The notes under the pieces: generated by a model | Seen by the model: the letters and a program-made list of their open reading frames with translations, nothing else | Databases searched by the model: none | What the model was told of the DNA's origin: nothing | Source of the DNA: Lepisosteus oculatus | Taxonomy: Eukaryota > Chordata > Actinopteri > Semionotiformes > Lepisosteidae | Assembly: GCF_040954835.1 (NCBI RefSeq) | Contig: NC_090709.1 | Span: 40,156,975-40,220,974, forward strand | Length of the DNA stretch: 64,000 nt | Direction: 5' to 3' | Shown here: positions 1-9,290 of the stretch, piece after piece | How positions within the stretch are numbered: the first letter of the stretch is position 1 | Layout of the letters: the number at the start of each line of letters is the position of its first letter | Position numbers and translations under genes: made by a program

Positions 1-238
1 CCCCTGTTCACTGGAGAGCCGGTGGAGGTGCTGTTTGACCCTGCAGGAGGTGGAAACTGGACCTCAGTGTGTTCTGTCCAGAGCAGCACAGCCAGCTGTG
101 TCCCCCAGTACAGAGACAGAGTGTCAGTGGACAATCAGGAGCTCAGACTGCAGGAGCTGAGGGCGTCTGATCAGGGGAGCTACACAGTGAGGGACCTTCA
201 GGGAAACAACATCAGCACTGTGATCGTCACTGTGGAGG
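1..238 (+). CDS. Ig-like receptor gene C, membrane-proximal Ig exon (5' end outside window)
   Basis: Position 1 is already in frame, and the frame stays open to a splice donor after 238 (GTGGAG-G, then GTGAGT), so the exon ends in phase 1. The encoded domain has the motifs VEVLFDPAGGG, NWTSVCSVQ and DQGSYTVRDLQGN, and nearly repeats the third Ig exons of genes A (6813-7097) and B (15017-15301). It has an Ig pattern (a Leu-rich E strand, then D-x-G-x-Y), but the F-strand cysteine is replaced (SYTVRD) and there are two cysteines eight residues apart near the C strand. Known biology: CD2/SLAM-type N-terminal V-like domains also lack the canonical disulfide. The role is inferred to be the stalk-side ectodomain of a type I membrane receptor. 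It lies on the opposite strand to A and B. Upstream exons lie outside the window. Confidence 0.8.
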
Positions 239-289
239 GTGAGTGGATAAGGGAGAGAGGAATTTGTAACTGATTAATAGGAGCTCCAG

Positions 290-1230
290 TCCCAGTCCAG
301 TAGAACAGTGCTGTTACAATAGGAGCTCCAGTCTCAGTCCAGTAGAACAGTCTGTTACAACAGGAGCTCCAGTCCCAGTGCAGTAGACCAGTCTGTTACA
401 ATAGGAGCTCCAGTCCCAGTCCAGTAGACCAGTCTGTTACAATAGGAGCTCCAGTCCCAGTGCAGTAGACCAGTCTGTTAAAATAGGAGCTCCAGTCCCA
501 GTGCAGTAGACCAGTCTGTTTCAATAGGAGCTCCAGTCCCAGTGCAGTAAAACAGTCTGTTACAATAGGAGCTCCAGTCCAGTAGAACAGTCTGTTACAA
601 TAGGAACTCCAGTCCCAGTGCAGTAGAACAGTCTGTTACAATAGGAGCTCCAGTCCCAGTCCAGTAGACCAGTCTGTTACAATAGGAGCTCCAGTCCCAG
701 TCCAGTAGACCAGTCTGTTACAATAGGAGCTCCAGTCCCAGTGCAGTAGACCAGTCTGTTACAATAGGAGCTCCAGTCCCAGTGCAGTAGAACAGTCTGT
801 TACAATAGGAACTCCAGTCCCAGTGCAGTAGAACAGTCTGTTACAATAGGAGCTCCAGTCCCAGTGCAGTAGAACAGTCTGTTACAATAGGAACTCCAGT
901 CCCAGTGCAGTAGAACAGTCTGTTACAATAGGAGCTCCAGTCCCAGTCCAGTAGAACAGTCTGTTACAATAGGAGCTCCAGTCCCAGTGCAGTAGACCAG
1001 TCTGTTACAATAGGAGCTCCAGTCCCAGTGCAGTAGAACAGTCTGTTACAATAGGAACTCCAGTCCCAGTGCAGTAGAACAGTCTGTTACAATAGGAGCT
1101 CCAGTCCCAGTCCAGTAGACCAGTCTGTTACAATAGGAGCTCCAGTCCCAGTCCAGTAGAACAGTCTGTTACAATAGGAGCTCCAGTCCCAGTCCAGTAG
1201 AACAGTCTGTTCCAATAGGAGCTCCAGTCC
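290..1230. repeat. 41-bp minisatellite in gene C intron, about 23 copies
   Basis: A unit beginning near AGGAGCTCCAGTCCCAGT recurs every 41 bp with scattered substitutions (gcagtag/ccagtag, agacc/agaac). It fills almost the whole intron between the Ig exon and the transmembrane exon of gene C. The last, decayed unit touches the 3' splice site at 1253-1254. The period is not a multiple of three and stop codons occur, so it is not coding. Confidence 0.95.
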
Positions 1231-1254
1231 TGTTGTGTCCTGTTCTCTCTGCAG

Positions 1255-1364
1255 GCTCCAGTCCTGGTGCCCGCTGGCCTGGAGGTCTCCAAGCCCTGCT
1301 GTGTGTCGTCCTGGCTCTGGGAGTCGGGGTGCTGTCCTGGTGGAGATGGAGGGACAGGAAATGA
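1255..1364 (+). CDS. Ig-like receptor gene C, transmembrane and terminal exon
   Basis: The acceptor (tctctctgcag) precedes 1255. Joining in phase 1 to the exon ending at 238 keeps the frame to TGA at 1362-1364. The exon encodes a short Gly/Pro-rich linker, then a hydrophobic segment (LQALLCVVLALGVGVLSW), then a basic stop-transfer end WRWRDRK. The cytoplasmic tail is therefore only about 6-8 residues and has no tyrosine. A receptor of this shape would need a partner to signal or would act as a decoy or adhesion molecule; that is inference. I see no charged residue inside the membrane segment, so adaptor pairing is not suggested. The tail is unrelated to those of genes A and B although the ectodomain exon is close. 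Confidence 0.8.
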
Positions 1365-1469
1365 CTCCAGGGGAGGACAGAGTATGGTTTGCTCATAATA
1401 GCTACAGGAGGTTACAGGAGTAGAGGGGCACGGGTTGTGTTTAAAGCAGATATAAGCTGTCACAGTCTG

Positions 1470-1550
1470 CTTGAACTTGAACTTGAACTTGAACTTTATT
1501 GCCATATGTAACCGGTACTGGTACAATGGAATTCTTACTTACTTGGGAAA
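1470..1550 (-). mobile_element. LINE 3'-end relic with (TTCAAG)n-type tail
   Basis: Three tandem copies of cttgaa at 1470-1490 followed by ctttattgcca read, on the - strand, as the end of a LINE with a short tandem tail. The LINE ends at 35060-35098 and 46555-46620 finish in a similar aacttgaac tail. It lies just downstream of gene C. Confidence 0.55.
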
Positions 1551-1984
1551 AGATGTACAGTTTTAACTACTGATGTGGGTGGGGGACACCCCAGACCTAT
1601 TGGGCTGGGATGCCCTGCAGCACTTATAAGGAATTACTGTATGAAATAGCATGTATGTGAACTACCTCAGTAGAGCTCTGTGATATTGTGATTGTTTTAC
1701 CTCATGAGGGTATTTTTGCATAAATATGGACGGGCGTTTTCTTTTAGTGTCTATGATGTGTTGTCATCTTTCTTGTCCTGAGGAAAGTTTTAGAAAAGTA
1801 TTAGAAAGGGACCAAGTGCTGTATTTTTCCACTGCGTTACAACCTGTTTATTAAAAGCCTGTACTGCCTGTAGCACGTTGATCTCTGACTCACTCTGCAG
1901 AGTGACAGCAGGGTGTCACTCTCTTCCTGTGGCTGTTTCTCACCTCAGAGGCGATGCGCTTGTGTTGCTGGTTTCACTCTGAAC

Positions 1985-2345
1985 AAGTCAGCAACACAGC
2001 CGGGCGGCTTGTTCCCCACCCCCACCCCCCTCTGTGTACAGAAGAGCCTCCTGTCCTGACTGGAGGAGCTCACCCAGCTGTGTCTGGAGAGAAGCCAGGG
2101 TATCGGCTTCAACCACAGGGCTGGGCAGCTTGTTCCCCACCCCCACCCCTCTCTGTGTACAGTAGAGCCTCCTGTCCTGAGTGGAGGAGCTCACCCAGCT
2201 GTGTCTGGAGAGGAGCCAGGGTATCGGCTTCAACCACAGGGCTGGGCAGCTTGTTCCCCACCCCCACCCCCCTCTGTGTACAGAAGAGCCTCCTGTCCTG
2301 ACTGGAGGACCTCACCCAGCTTCAGCTTTGGCAAAATGGCTGGGC
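1985..2345. repeat. 121-bp tandem repeat, 3 copies (family also at 9290-9775)
   Basis: The landmark GAGCCTCCTGTCCTGA recurs at 2044, 2165 and 2286, a period of 121 bp, and then decays. The same unit forms the array at 9290-9775. On the - strand one frame gives an amphipathic stretch (ASLQTQLGELLQSGQEALLY). No start, splice context or conservation argument makes it a gene. Confidence 0.9.
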
Positions 2346-2777
2346 AGCTTGTTCCACACTCCCGCCACACTCGGTGTAAAGAAGAGTCTCCTGTGTACTT
2401 TAGTGGTAACAGAAATTATTCCAAATCAAGTTACTTTTTCCTCTTACAGGGAACGATAGGAATTGCTCATTTTACGAGGGTAATTCGCTCTTAGGAAATT
2501 TCTTGAAACAGAGACTATATTATCCATAACTTTTGTAACCTTTTGTTTCGTTCATGGGGTTTGTAAGATCGCCCTCAGTTTCCTTAAATGAGGAACACCT
2601 TATGGTTGTGAAACAGCCCAAATCGTTAAAAAATAACATTCTTAATGTTTATTATAGACGATGATCGATGAGTCGATCGCTAGATATTTCTGAACCTCGG
2701 TGGCGCTGGAGAGACCGGTCTTGTTGGAAAAAAAAAATGCAACATAATCTCACACGCGTATCTCCGCCTCACTGCTT

Positions 2778-3010
2778 TCCCTGTGAGCCAATCACAAGGG
2801 TCCATAGTCGCCTACCTATGAACCAATCAGAAGTGTCTGTGCTGACCAATCAGGAGGGTTTGTGGGTTTCTCTGTGAATCAATCAGGAGCGTCCATCTGT
2901 GAACCAATCAGAAGTGAGTGTGTGCTTCTCTCGGAACCAATCAGAAGTGTCCGTGGTTTCCAATCAGGAGCGTCTGTGTTACAGGTCTGTGAACCAATCA
3001 GGAGCCCCGT
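2778..3010 (+). promoter_or_regulatory. Array of 8 CCAAT-type boxes
   Basis: The core (c/t)CAATCA(g/c) occurs eight times in the same orientation within about 230 bp: gagCCAATCAC, aaCCAATCAG (three times), gaCCAATCAG, atCAATCAG, ttCCAATCAG and a last aaCCAATCAG. Spacers are 25-45 bp. CCAAT boxes are the known binding site of NF-Y. The intervening sequence (about gtgtctgtg) is also semi-repeated, so the array arose as a degenerate minisatellite. Whether it regulates anything is not shown. It is followed by a dispersed-repeat end at 3040-3155. Confidence 0.6.
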
Positions 3011-3039
3011 TCTGTGACCAGTGGGCGTGTCTTCCTTGT

Positions 3040-3155
3040 GCTGCGGAAGTGAATGGTCTCTGTGTGAATTTCATTATTTTTATTGGCTTTGGCAACGCTG
3101 ATTGTACCCCTCGGTCACGCTAATAAAGCACCTTGAATTGGACTGAATTGTAATT
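3040..3155 (+). mobile_element. Dispersed repeat end with polyadenylation signal, + orientation
   Basis: The stretch from ttattggctttggcaacg to AATAAAgcaccttgaattg is the reverse complement of the copies at 5052-5165 and 19412-19515. AATAAA followed by a shared end is typical of a retroposon or retrogene 3' end. The family name is not recognised. Confidence 0.6.
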
Positions 3156-3749
3156 GACACGCGTGGATCTGAGACACTGTTCACCCATTTACGAACACCG
3201 AAAGACGGAAAGGCTTGACACGTGTTCCCCAGAGCCTGTGAGTACGGACGTTTCATTTTTCTGCCGAGAGTGTTTCGTCCAGATTTCGTGCGGCGCCTGG
3301 GGAAGGATTTGAGTTTGTTCTGGTCGTGGGGAGACAGGTGCGTGTGGGCCGAGTCTTGGGCTCGGAGCGGATCGCTTGCGGACAGTTTTCTGTTCGTTAC
3401 TCGTTTCCGTTCCGGATGTGTATTTGTAAGCGTCAGTGTATCTACCTTTTTTTCTTCGTTTATCGTTCATTAAAGACAAGAAAGTCCTTCAGCCCGTGAG
3501 GGTATGTGTAGGCTTATTCCCTGGGGTTTTGGGACGATGTTGTTTTCCTGCCACGGGGAAGCACCCACTCAAACTCGTGTCTCCCACTCGCTGAGTGGCA
3601 TCGGCTGAGCTGTTTCTCCTCCGTGTCGAACCCTGAGCCGGAGGGGAGCTCTGGGCCCCCTCAATCTCTCGATCCCTCCACAGTGAGGCGCTGTTCTCCC
3701 CCTGGAGCAGAAGCGGGCAGCTGGGGGGAGAGGGGAGGGCCCCTGGACT

Positions 3750-4580
3750 CTGACACTCAGCTGTGGGACCCCTTAGAGGACACAGGAGCCCCACTCCCAC
3801 TCCCACTGAGACACTGGGGCTCAGTGGGACAGCTCCTGACCCCTGACCCTGGGGCTGTGGGTTCAAACCCCTCTGTGGGACTTGATCTTTGTTTTTAAGT
3901 GGGGGCTGTGTCCCTCAGCCGTTCAGGTTCAAATCCCCAGCATAACCTGCAGGGTTATATTTCCAATCTCCTTCTTTCCCACAGTGACGCAGTGCTGAAC
4001 AAAAAGAGGGAGACCTTTGGGTGGGTGGGTGTGACCTGCCAGAGCTCAGCTAATGAACTCTGTGGCCTATGAAGGAGGAAGGCTTCGGTTCTGAAGCCTG
4101 GGTCCAGCAAGCGTTTCCTGCTGCATTTAATTTTGTCCTGGAACACGAACAGGTGGGGCATCTGGAGAGCAGGGCCTCGGTGTGGGGGGCGGTGACTGTG
4201 TGGTGGTGGGTTCGAGTCCTTGGGGAGGCCCAAACTCTGTTTTCCATTGAGTTCTCACCGAGAGTTTCCACCCTGCTGAGTAAAGATGGTGGGGCGGGTG
4301 TTTGAGTATGAGTGAAGGCTATGGACTTTTATACCCGGGAGTTCGAACCCAGAGCGAGTTCTGAGCCTTCTCTGGACTTGAGTTTGCGCACCCGGACTCG
4401 CTGATCAACAAGGGGCGGAGAAGAGATCGAAAAAAGAGATCGCCAGGATTTGAACCCAGAAACATCCAGCGCCAAGGACAGAGCTCTGACCTCTGACCCC
4501 ATCGGCTTATTGATCAGTGTGTTCAGGCTGGTCAGAATGGAATCGCAAATCGCAGACGACCTACCCCTCGCCATGACCGA
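3750..4580. mobile_element. Cluster of tRNA-like SINE heads in both orientations
   Basis: Pol III type boxes occur repeatedly. A box-A-like GGGGCTCAGTGGGACAGC lies near 3810, and box-B-like gtGGGTTCAAACCCC is near 3858. Others are caGGTTCAAATCCCC near 3927, tgGGTTCGAGTCC near 4208, gaGTTCGAACCC near 4340, and ggATTTGAACCC (- strand) near 4448. Head sequences resemble those in the palindrome at 39395-40010 and 41460-42085. None folds convincingly as a functional tRNA by eye (acceptor stems do not pair). Confidence 0.6.
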
Positions 4581-4674
4581 ATAGGAGCAAGAACACACCG
4601 CTGGGAAAAATGGTTATTAATCCTATTGATCCATCTAATCATCCAGGGGGGATTAATCATCCAGGCTGCACACT

Positions 4675-4765
4675 TGGGGGGGTGGAGGGGATCCCCCTGA
4701 CCTGTAAAGCGCTTTGAGTGGAGTGTCCAGAAAAGCGCTCTATAAGTGTGAGCAGTTATTATTAT
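4675..4765. mobile_element. Fish dispersed repeat with the AAAGCGCTTTGAGTGG motif
   Basis: Motifs of the type ggggatcccc, AAAGCGCTTTGAGTGG, tccagaaaagcgctctataa are shared with 5480-5600, 28320-28450 and 56690-56800. This is a short dispersed repeat common in fish genomes; its class is uncertain. Confidence 0.55.
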
Positions 4766-5051
4766 TAATTAAAGAATTGAAAACACTTCAGACCGTTTCC
4801 ATTCTCGTTGACTCAATCTAAGCGTCCCCTCCACAAATCCTCGCAAGTTGAATTTTTTCCATCACAAACATGATCTAGCATTTCAAGCGATGTACAGTGC
4901 GCTAACAGATGGTCACAGGTTCGAGGGGAGCGGCTGTGCTTTTTCTCCTAAGGCAGGAAAACCCTGTTTCAGTGAGAAACGAAGCCCGATCCCGCTCAGA
5001 AATATTCTCCATATATAATGTGCAATACATGACGTCCAACAGTGACTCTCA

Positions 5052-5165
5052 AGTCAATTCAAGGTGCTTTATTAGCGTGACCCATGGGTACAATCAGTGT
5101 TGCCAAAGCCAATAAAAATAAGAAAATTCACATGAAACAAAACAAAAAATAAAAGTAAAATAAAA
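5052..5165 (-). mobile_element. Dispersed repeat end, - orientation
   Basis: This is the reverse complement of 3040-3155 (caattcaaggtgctttatt, then a gtgaccnatgggtacaatca block). An A-rich stretch follows on the + strand. Confidence 0.6.
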
Positions 5166-5479
5166 TCGACAGACTTATTACAGATATTTACAAGACTCCC
5201 TCTCAGCTCCACTGAGCCCCGGCTCTCTGCTGCCCCCTTGTGGTCAGGACAGCTCTGCCCTGAGACTTTCTAACTTCATTGGCCCAGATGGGCAATGTGC
5301 TTTGCAGGCAGGTGAAACAGACAACACTCCTTTCACACATGAGCCCAGTACTGAAGAACAGACATGCCTGTATAACGAGAATGCAAATCTATATATAATT
5401 AAATACAAAAAAAGTAAATATTAATCCCTCTGCTCTCCTCCCCACTGAGAGCTGCTGTGTGTGAGAGGACTGGAGCATC

Positions 5480-5600
5480 ATCCAGGTGGGGTACACACTG
5501 GGGGGGGCTGGAGGGGATCCCCATGACCTGGGAAGAGCTCTGAGTGGAGGGTCCAGAGAAGAGCTCTAGACGTGCGAGGCGTCATTATTATTTTTATAAC
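5480..5600. mobile_element. Second copy of the AGCTCTGAGTGG dispersed repeat
   Basis: It contains catccaggtggggtacacac, ggatccccatgacctgg, agctctgagtggagggtcc, and a tail agctctagacg. It is diverged from the copy at 4675-4765. Confidence 0.5.
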
Positions 5601-5657
5601 AGAAAATAAATCTACAATCAGTTGTCAAATCAAGCAGGTTAACAGATATAAAATGAT

Positions 5658-5762
5658 TTAGTTCTGGTGCTCGTAGAGTCCAGGCAGCCCCCACCAGCGC
5701 TCTGAGGGGACGAGCTGGAAGTCGCTGGTCCTGTTCCCGTCGGTGATGATACTGGGCTCCCG
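5658..5762 (-). CDS. Candidate C-terminal cytoplasmic exon of receptor gene A
   Basis: On the - strand a (CA)n tract ending in CAG acts as a possible acceptor, followed by an open frame of 34 codons to TAA at 5658-5660. The frame starts REPSIITDGNRTSD and ends GLYEHQN. Third codon positions are almost all G or C, unlike the flanking sequence, which suggests coding. The tail holds one tyrosine (LYEH) with no ITIM or ITAM spacing. Linking it to the exon at 6412-6692 needs a donor that leaves phase 0; the best-looking donor there (CTCT-GTAAGG) would give another frame. So the exon is supported by composition and context only. Confidence 0.4.
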   Translation of the reverse strand, partial: REPSIITDGNRTSDFQLVPSERWWGLPGLYEHQN

Positions 5763-6400
5763 CTGTGTGTGTGTGTGTGTGTGTCCCTCCCCTGCTCACA
5801 GTGCTGCTCAGGCTGTCTTCAGGGTGTGTGTGTGTGGCTCCCCTGCTCACAGTGCTGCTCAGGCTGTCTTCAGGGTGTGTGTGTGTGGCTCCCCTGCTCC
5901 CAGTCCTGCTCAGGCTGTCTTCAGGGTGTGTGTGTGTGGCTCCCCTGCTCCCAGTCCTGCTCAGGCTGTCTTCAGGGTGTGTGTGTGTGTGGCTCCCCTG
6001 TTCCCAGTCCTGCTCAGGCTGTCTTCAGGGTGTGTGTGTGTGTGTCTCCCCTGCTCACAGTCCTGCTCAGGCTGTCTTCAGGGTGTGTGTGTGTGGCTCC
6101 CCTGCTCACAGTCCTGCTCAGGCTGTCTTCAGGGTGTGTGTGTGTGTGAGGCTCCCCTGTTCCCAGTCCTGCTCAGGCTGTCTTCAGGGTGTGTGTGTGT
6201 GGCTCCCCTGCTCACAGTCCTGCTCAGGCTGTCTTCAGGGTGTGTGTGTGTGGCTCCCCTGTTCCCAGTCCTGCTCAGGCTGTCTTCAGGGTGTGTGTGT
6301 GTGGCTCCCCTGTTCCCAGTCCTGCTCAGGCTGTCTTCAGGGTGTGTGTGTGTGGCTCCCCTGCTCCCAGTCCTGCTCAGGCTGTCTTCAGGGTGTGAAT
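5763..6400. repeat. 51-bp minisatellite, about 12 copies
   Basis: The landmark CTGTCTTCAGG recurs every 51 bp (53-55 where the internal (GT)n is longer). It lies between the transmembrane exon and the possible last exon of gene A, so it is probably intronic. Because 51 is divisible by three, long frames run through it on both strands; these are not genes. Confidence 0.95.
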
Positions 6401-6411
6401 CCCGGTGCTAG

Positions 6412-6692
6412 TCATGCAGGGACAGACCCAGGGACCGTCCTGCAGAATCCAGTCATGAGCCGCTCCTTACAGAGGAGGAGAGCAGGGCGGGGGCCGGGCA
6501 GTTCAGCACCGGTAATCGCCACCAGAGGTCCCGCGCTCTCGGCTGCCGAATCTCCGCAGACGCACCAGCGGCGCCCCCTGGTGTCGGCCTCTCTCCGCGT
6601 CCACCTCCTCGCCACGGCCACCGTAGCCACGACAACCAGAAGGACCCCCACCGCCACTCCGCACACGACAGCGATTCCACCACCAGGGGGCT
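6412..6692 (-). CDS. Ig-like receptor gene A, transmembrane and cytoplasmic exon
   Basis: The acceptor (cttcgacag) lies at 6693-6694. Joined in phase 1 to the Ig exon ending at 6813, the frame reads EPPGGG, then a membrane segment (GIAVVCGVAVGVLLVVVATV), then the basic stop-transfer ARRWTRR, then a tail that runs to TGA at 6412-6414 if not spliced. A donor-like CTCT-GTAAGG near 6490 could end the exon earlier and lead to the candidate exon at 5658-5762. The tail has no tyrosine in the read-through form. The intron before this exon is only about 120 bp. Neither membrane segment nor tail resembles gene B's. The end at 6412 is the least certain boundary. Confidence 0.65.
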
Positions 6693-6812
6693 CTGTCGAA
6701 GAGGGGCACACGCACACAAACACCGTAGTCCACCGTGATGTCAGGGAGGAAACCGCTGTCGGGTCTGTGGCGACGACGGTGCACAGGGCGGACCCCCGAG
6801 ACCTGCACTCAC

Positions 6813-7097
6813 CCTCCACAGAGACGATCACAGCGCTGATGGTGTTTCCCTGAAGGTCCCTCACTGTGTAGCTCCCCTGATCAGACGCCCTCAGCTCCTG
6901 CAGTCTGAGCTCCTGATTGTCCACTGACACTCTGTCTCTGTACTGGGGGACACAGCTGGCTGTGCTGTTCTGGACAGAACACACTGAGGTCCAGTTTCCA
7001 CCTCCTGCAGGGTCAAACAGCACCTCCACTGGCTCTCCAGTGAGCAGGGGGACAGACAGAGAGGCTCCAGCCTGCAGGGTGACAGTGTCTCTGCGAG
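6813..7097 (-). CDS. Ig-like receptor gene A, third Ig exon (cysteine-poor)
   Basis: This is a 285-nt exon (95 codons' worth) with acceptor tgtcttccag and donor GTGGAGG-GTGAGT, phase 1 on both sides, so it is a symmetrical cassette. The domain runs ARRDTVTLQAGASLSVPL, VEVLFDP, NWTSVCSVQ, YRDRVSVD, LRLQELRASDQGSYTVRD, ending SVEG. B-strand and F-strand cysteines are absent (SVPL and SYTV where Ig domains usually have Cys), while two cysteines eight apart sit near the C-C' region. There are N-glycosylation sites NWT and NST. It has the same length as the gene B exon at 15017-15301 and is almost identical to it. Confidence 0.85.
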
Positions 7098-7188
7098 CTG
7101 GAAGACAATCAAGACAGAGAGCGATATCAGAACCCCCCTCTGTCAGGAGTGGAGACCCCTCTAGTCCTCCTGCTGTAGACCTGCTCAC

Positions 7189-7467
7189 CCTCCACAGTGA
7201 CGATCGCAGTGCTGATGGTGTTTCCCTGAAGGTCCCTCACTGTGTAGCTCCCCTGATCAGCTGGTGTGAGGGAGCGCAGTGTCAGAGAGCCGTCCTGCAC
7301 CCACACTCTCTGCTCGTACCCGGGGCCAGGGAGCCCTGCGCTGCTCAGTAAGACTCTGGGAGACTGGGCAGATCCTGCAGGATCAAACAGCACCTCCACT
7401 GGCGCAGCAGTGTGGAGCGGGAGAGATAGACTGTCTCCGGACCGCAGGGTGAGGACGTCTGAATGAG
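7189..7467 (-). CDS. Ig-like receptor gene A, second Ig exon (no cysteines)
   Basis: The acceptor is ctctctctcag before 7467 (a second AG nine bases downstream would start the exon at 7458 in the same frame). The donor is GTGGAGG-GTGAGC. Phase 1 on both sides. The encoded domain starts near AHSDVLTLRSGDSLSLPL, contains PVEVLFDP, EQRVWVQDGSLTLRSL and DQGSYTVRDLQGN, and has no cysteine at all. It is a V-like fold by pattern but must be stabilised without the usual disulfide, as in CD2-family first domains. The C-terminal third is nearly the same as in the third Ig exon, so the two domains arose by internal duplication. Confidence 0.85.
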
Positions 7468-7595
7468 CTGAGAGAGAAGGACAGAAGTCCCCCTGATAAA
7501 GACAGTAATGACCTACATTTGTGTGATCAAATGTTTTGTTTCACAAACTTCCTGGGACTTTCTGTTCTGGTAGAAAAGAAATTCCCACCACTTAC

Positions 7596-7928
7596 CTGTG
7601 ATGATGAGATGGACACTTCCCAGAAATTTCAGCCGATCTCTCTCATGTTCGTACGAACACTTGTAGATGTCTTCATCAGAGAAGGAGGCGTGATGAAGAG
7701 TCAGGGAGAAGTTTCCTCGTCTGATCGTCTCTCTGGACACCTCAGCTCTGTTCTCGAACCCGGGGCCGGTGTAGAGTCTCCCATTGTTGTACTCACACAC
7801 ACGTCTGTCCTCTGTCTGCCACAGGAAGAAGAGCTGATCTTCTGGGGTCCCTCTGTAGGCTGATCCGTCACAGGGCAGAGAGACTGAACCCCCAAATCTC
7901 ACCGACACCGAGACAGGGTCTGCAGAGA
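7596..7928 (-). CDS. Ig-like receptor gene A, canonical V-set exon
   Basis: A 333-nt exon with acceptor ctgtctcag and donor ATCACAG-GTAAGT, phase 1 both sides. Hallmarks are VRFGGSVSLPCDG (B-strand Cys), FFLWQ (C-strand Trp), FENRAEVSRE, NFSLTLHHASFSDEDIYKC (F-strand Cys in Y-x-C) and a G strand LGSVHLIITG. It has an extra Cys in the C' region (RRVCEYN) and no J-like FGxG motif, so it is closer to butyrophilin/B7/CD300-style V-sets than to antigen-receptor V domains. This is the presumed membrane-distal ligand-binding domain. No leader exon matching gene B's (18090-18132) was found between here and 13946, so gene A may use a diverged leader or be leaderless. Confidence 0.85.
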
Positions 7929-7954
7929 CTGAGACAGACAGCAACACAACTAAA

Positions 7955-8470
7955 TTACACCCTGGAGAGAGACACAGCAACACAACTGGACACCCCCTGA
8001 CAGACACACACTGGAGAGAGACACAGCAACACAACTGGACACCCCCTCACAGACACACACTTGGAGAGAGAGACACAGTGACACAACTGGACACCCCCTG
8101 ACAGACACACACTGGAGAGAGAGAGAAAGACACAACTAGACACCCCCTGACAGACACACACTGGAGAGAGAGACACAGTGACACAACTAGACACCCCCTG
8201 ACAGACACACACTGGAGAGAGAGACACAGTGACACAACTAGACACCCCCTGACAGACACACACTGGAGAGAGAGACACAGTGACACAACTAGACACCCCC
8301 TGACAGACACACACTGGAGAGAGAGACACAGTGACACAACTAGACACCCCCTGACAGACACACACTGGAGAGAGAGACACAGCAACACAACTAGACACCC
8401 CCTCACAGACACACACTGGAGAGAGAGACACAGCAACACAACTAGACACCCCCTCACAGACACACACTCG
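7955..8470. repeat. 51-bp minisatellite upstream of the gene A V exon, about 10 copies
   Basis: The landmark GACACCCCCT recurs at 8190, 8241 and 8292, giving 51 bp. The unit continues with cagacacacactggagagag. The same family sits upstream of the gene B V exon (17520-17740) with about 4-5 copies, so copy number differs between the paralogues. Confidence 0.95.
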
Positions 8471-8484
8471 TGAGACATGGTTGA

Positions 8485-8730
8485 AGGGGAGCTGCAGAGC
8501 TATTTTTTATATTTCGGGGTTAGAAAGAACCGGCAGGGCTGTGCATTTCAAACCACAATGAAATTAAAATGTACACGGTGAATCTCCAATCAAAAAAAAA
8601 TATACAAACTTCCCAGGTCTGAGCAGAGCCCTGTTCTGCGATTCAGAACGAGGCCACAAAACTCCCGGTGAGCTGAAACGGCCTTATGACTCTGTAAACG
8701 AGCAGGCTTGCGAAAACCCCTCTTTTCCGC
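8485..8730. mobile_element. Dispersed element shared with 29155-29400
   Basis: Both places read ggggagct-cag-gct, then TTT-rich sequence, then a gcaaaccac-like block, then ttctgyrrttcag-acgaggc, then a ccttatgac-ctgtgaac-agcaggc block in the same order. This suggests two diverged copies of one transposable element or LTR-like sequence. The class is not recognised. Confidence 0.4.
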
Positions 8731-8859
8731 CAGTAGGAATATTGCTCTCGACTCTGGTATGGTGTTGCCGAGAAATACCACCTGCTTGACGACCCTGCCT
8801 GCGTCGCGCTGGAACATTCCTGCAGTGCAGCGTCTGCTGCACACCCTGAAACGAGTCTC

Positions 8860-9290
8860 TCCTACACACAGTTCACAGTTCAGCGGCCTGAGAAACTTTG
8901 AGCCAGACAGCAGGAGCAGCGAGGGTGAACCGGGAGTCTGTACCTCCGAGCCAGGTCTGCCAAGCCACAGCGACCCAGAGCGCTGTCGCGACGCCGAGCC
9001 GGAGGTTCTGACCCGGACCGCACCTGGCTGGCCTCCGGGCGGTGACCGCTCCGGGCGGGCCGCCCCGGCGCCCAGAGAATCCGTCTCCGGGCCTCGCTCC
9101 CATCGGCAGCGTCTTGGCCTTTCCTGGAGGGAGACAGGCAGCTGACTGGGGTTCCCGCCCGACTGGGGGACACCCAGGTAAGAGCAGGAGACGGGTCACG
9201 AGCAGGAGGAGCTCGTCTGGTTCGCTTGGGTTGGTGGTAGCGAATTGATCTGAGGGTCTCGACCGGCTGCGTCTGCAGAGAAGCAGCCCA
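8860..9290. other. GC- and CpG-rich stretch, no gene recognised
   Basis: This is rich in CpG (gaccgctccgggcgggccgc and similar). A long - strand frame crosses it but shows no known motif, and continues into the adjacent minisatellite. It could be a promoter-like region for something outside view, or degraded retroelement sequence. Confidence 0.3.

Noticed and set aside
290-1230. CRISPR-like array
   Set aside because: Units are contiguous with no unique spacers, and the context is a vertebrate intron; the same applies to the other arrays here.
5743-6853. Long + strand frames of 222 and 362 codons
   Set aside because: They run through the 51-bp minisatellite and then antisense to gene A's transmembrane exon; all frames are open only because the period is a multiple of three.
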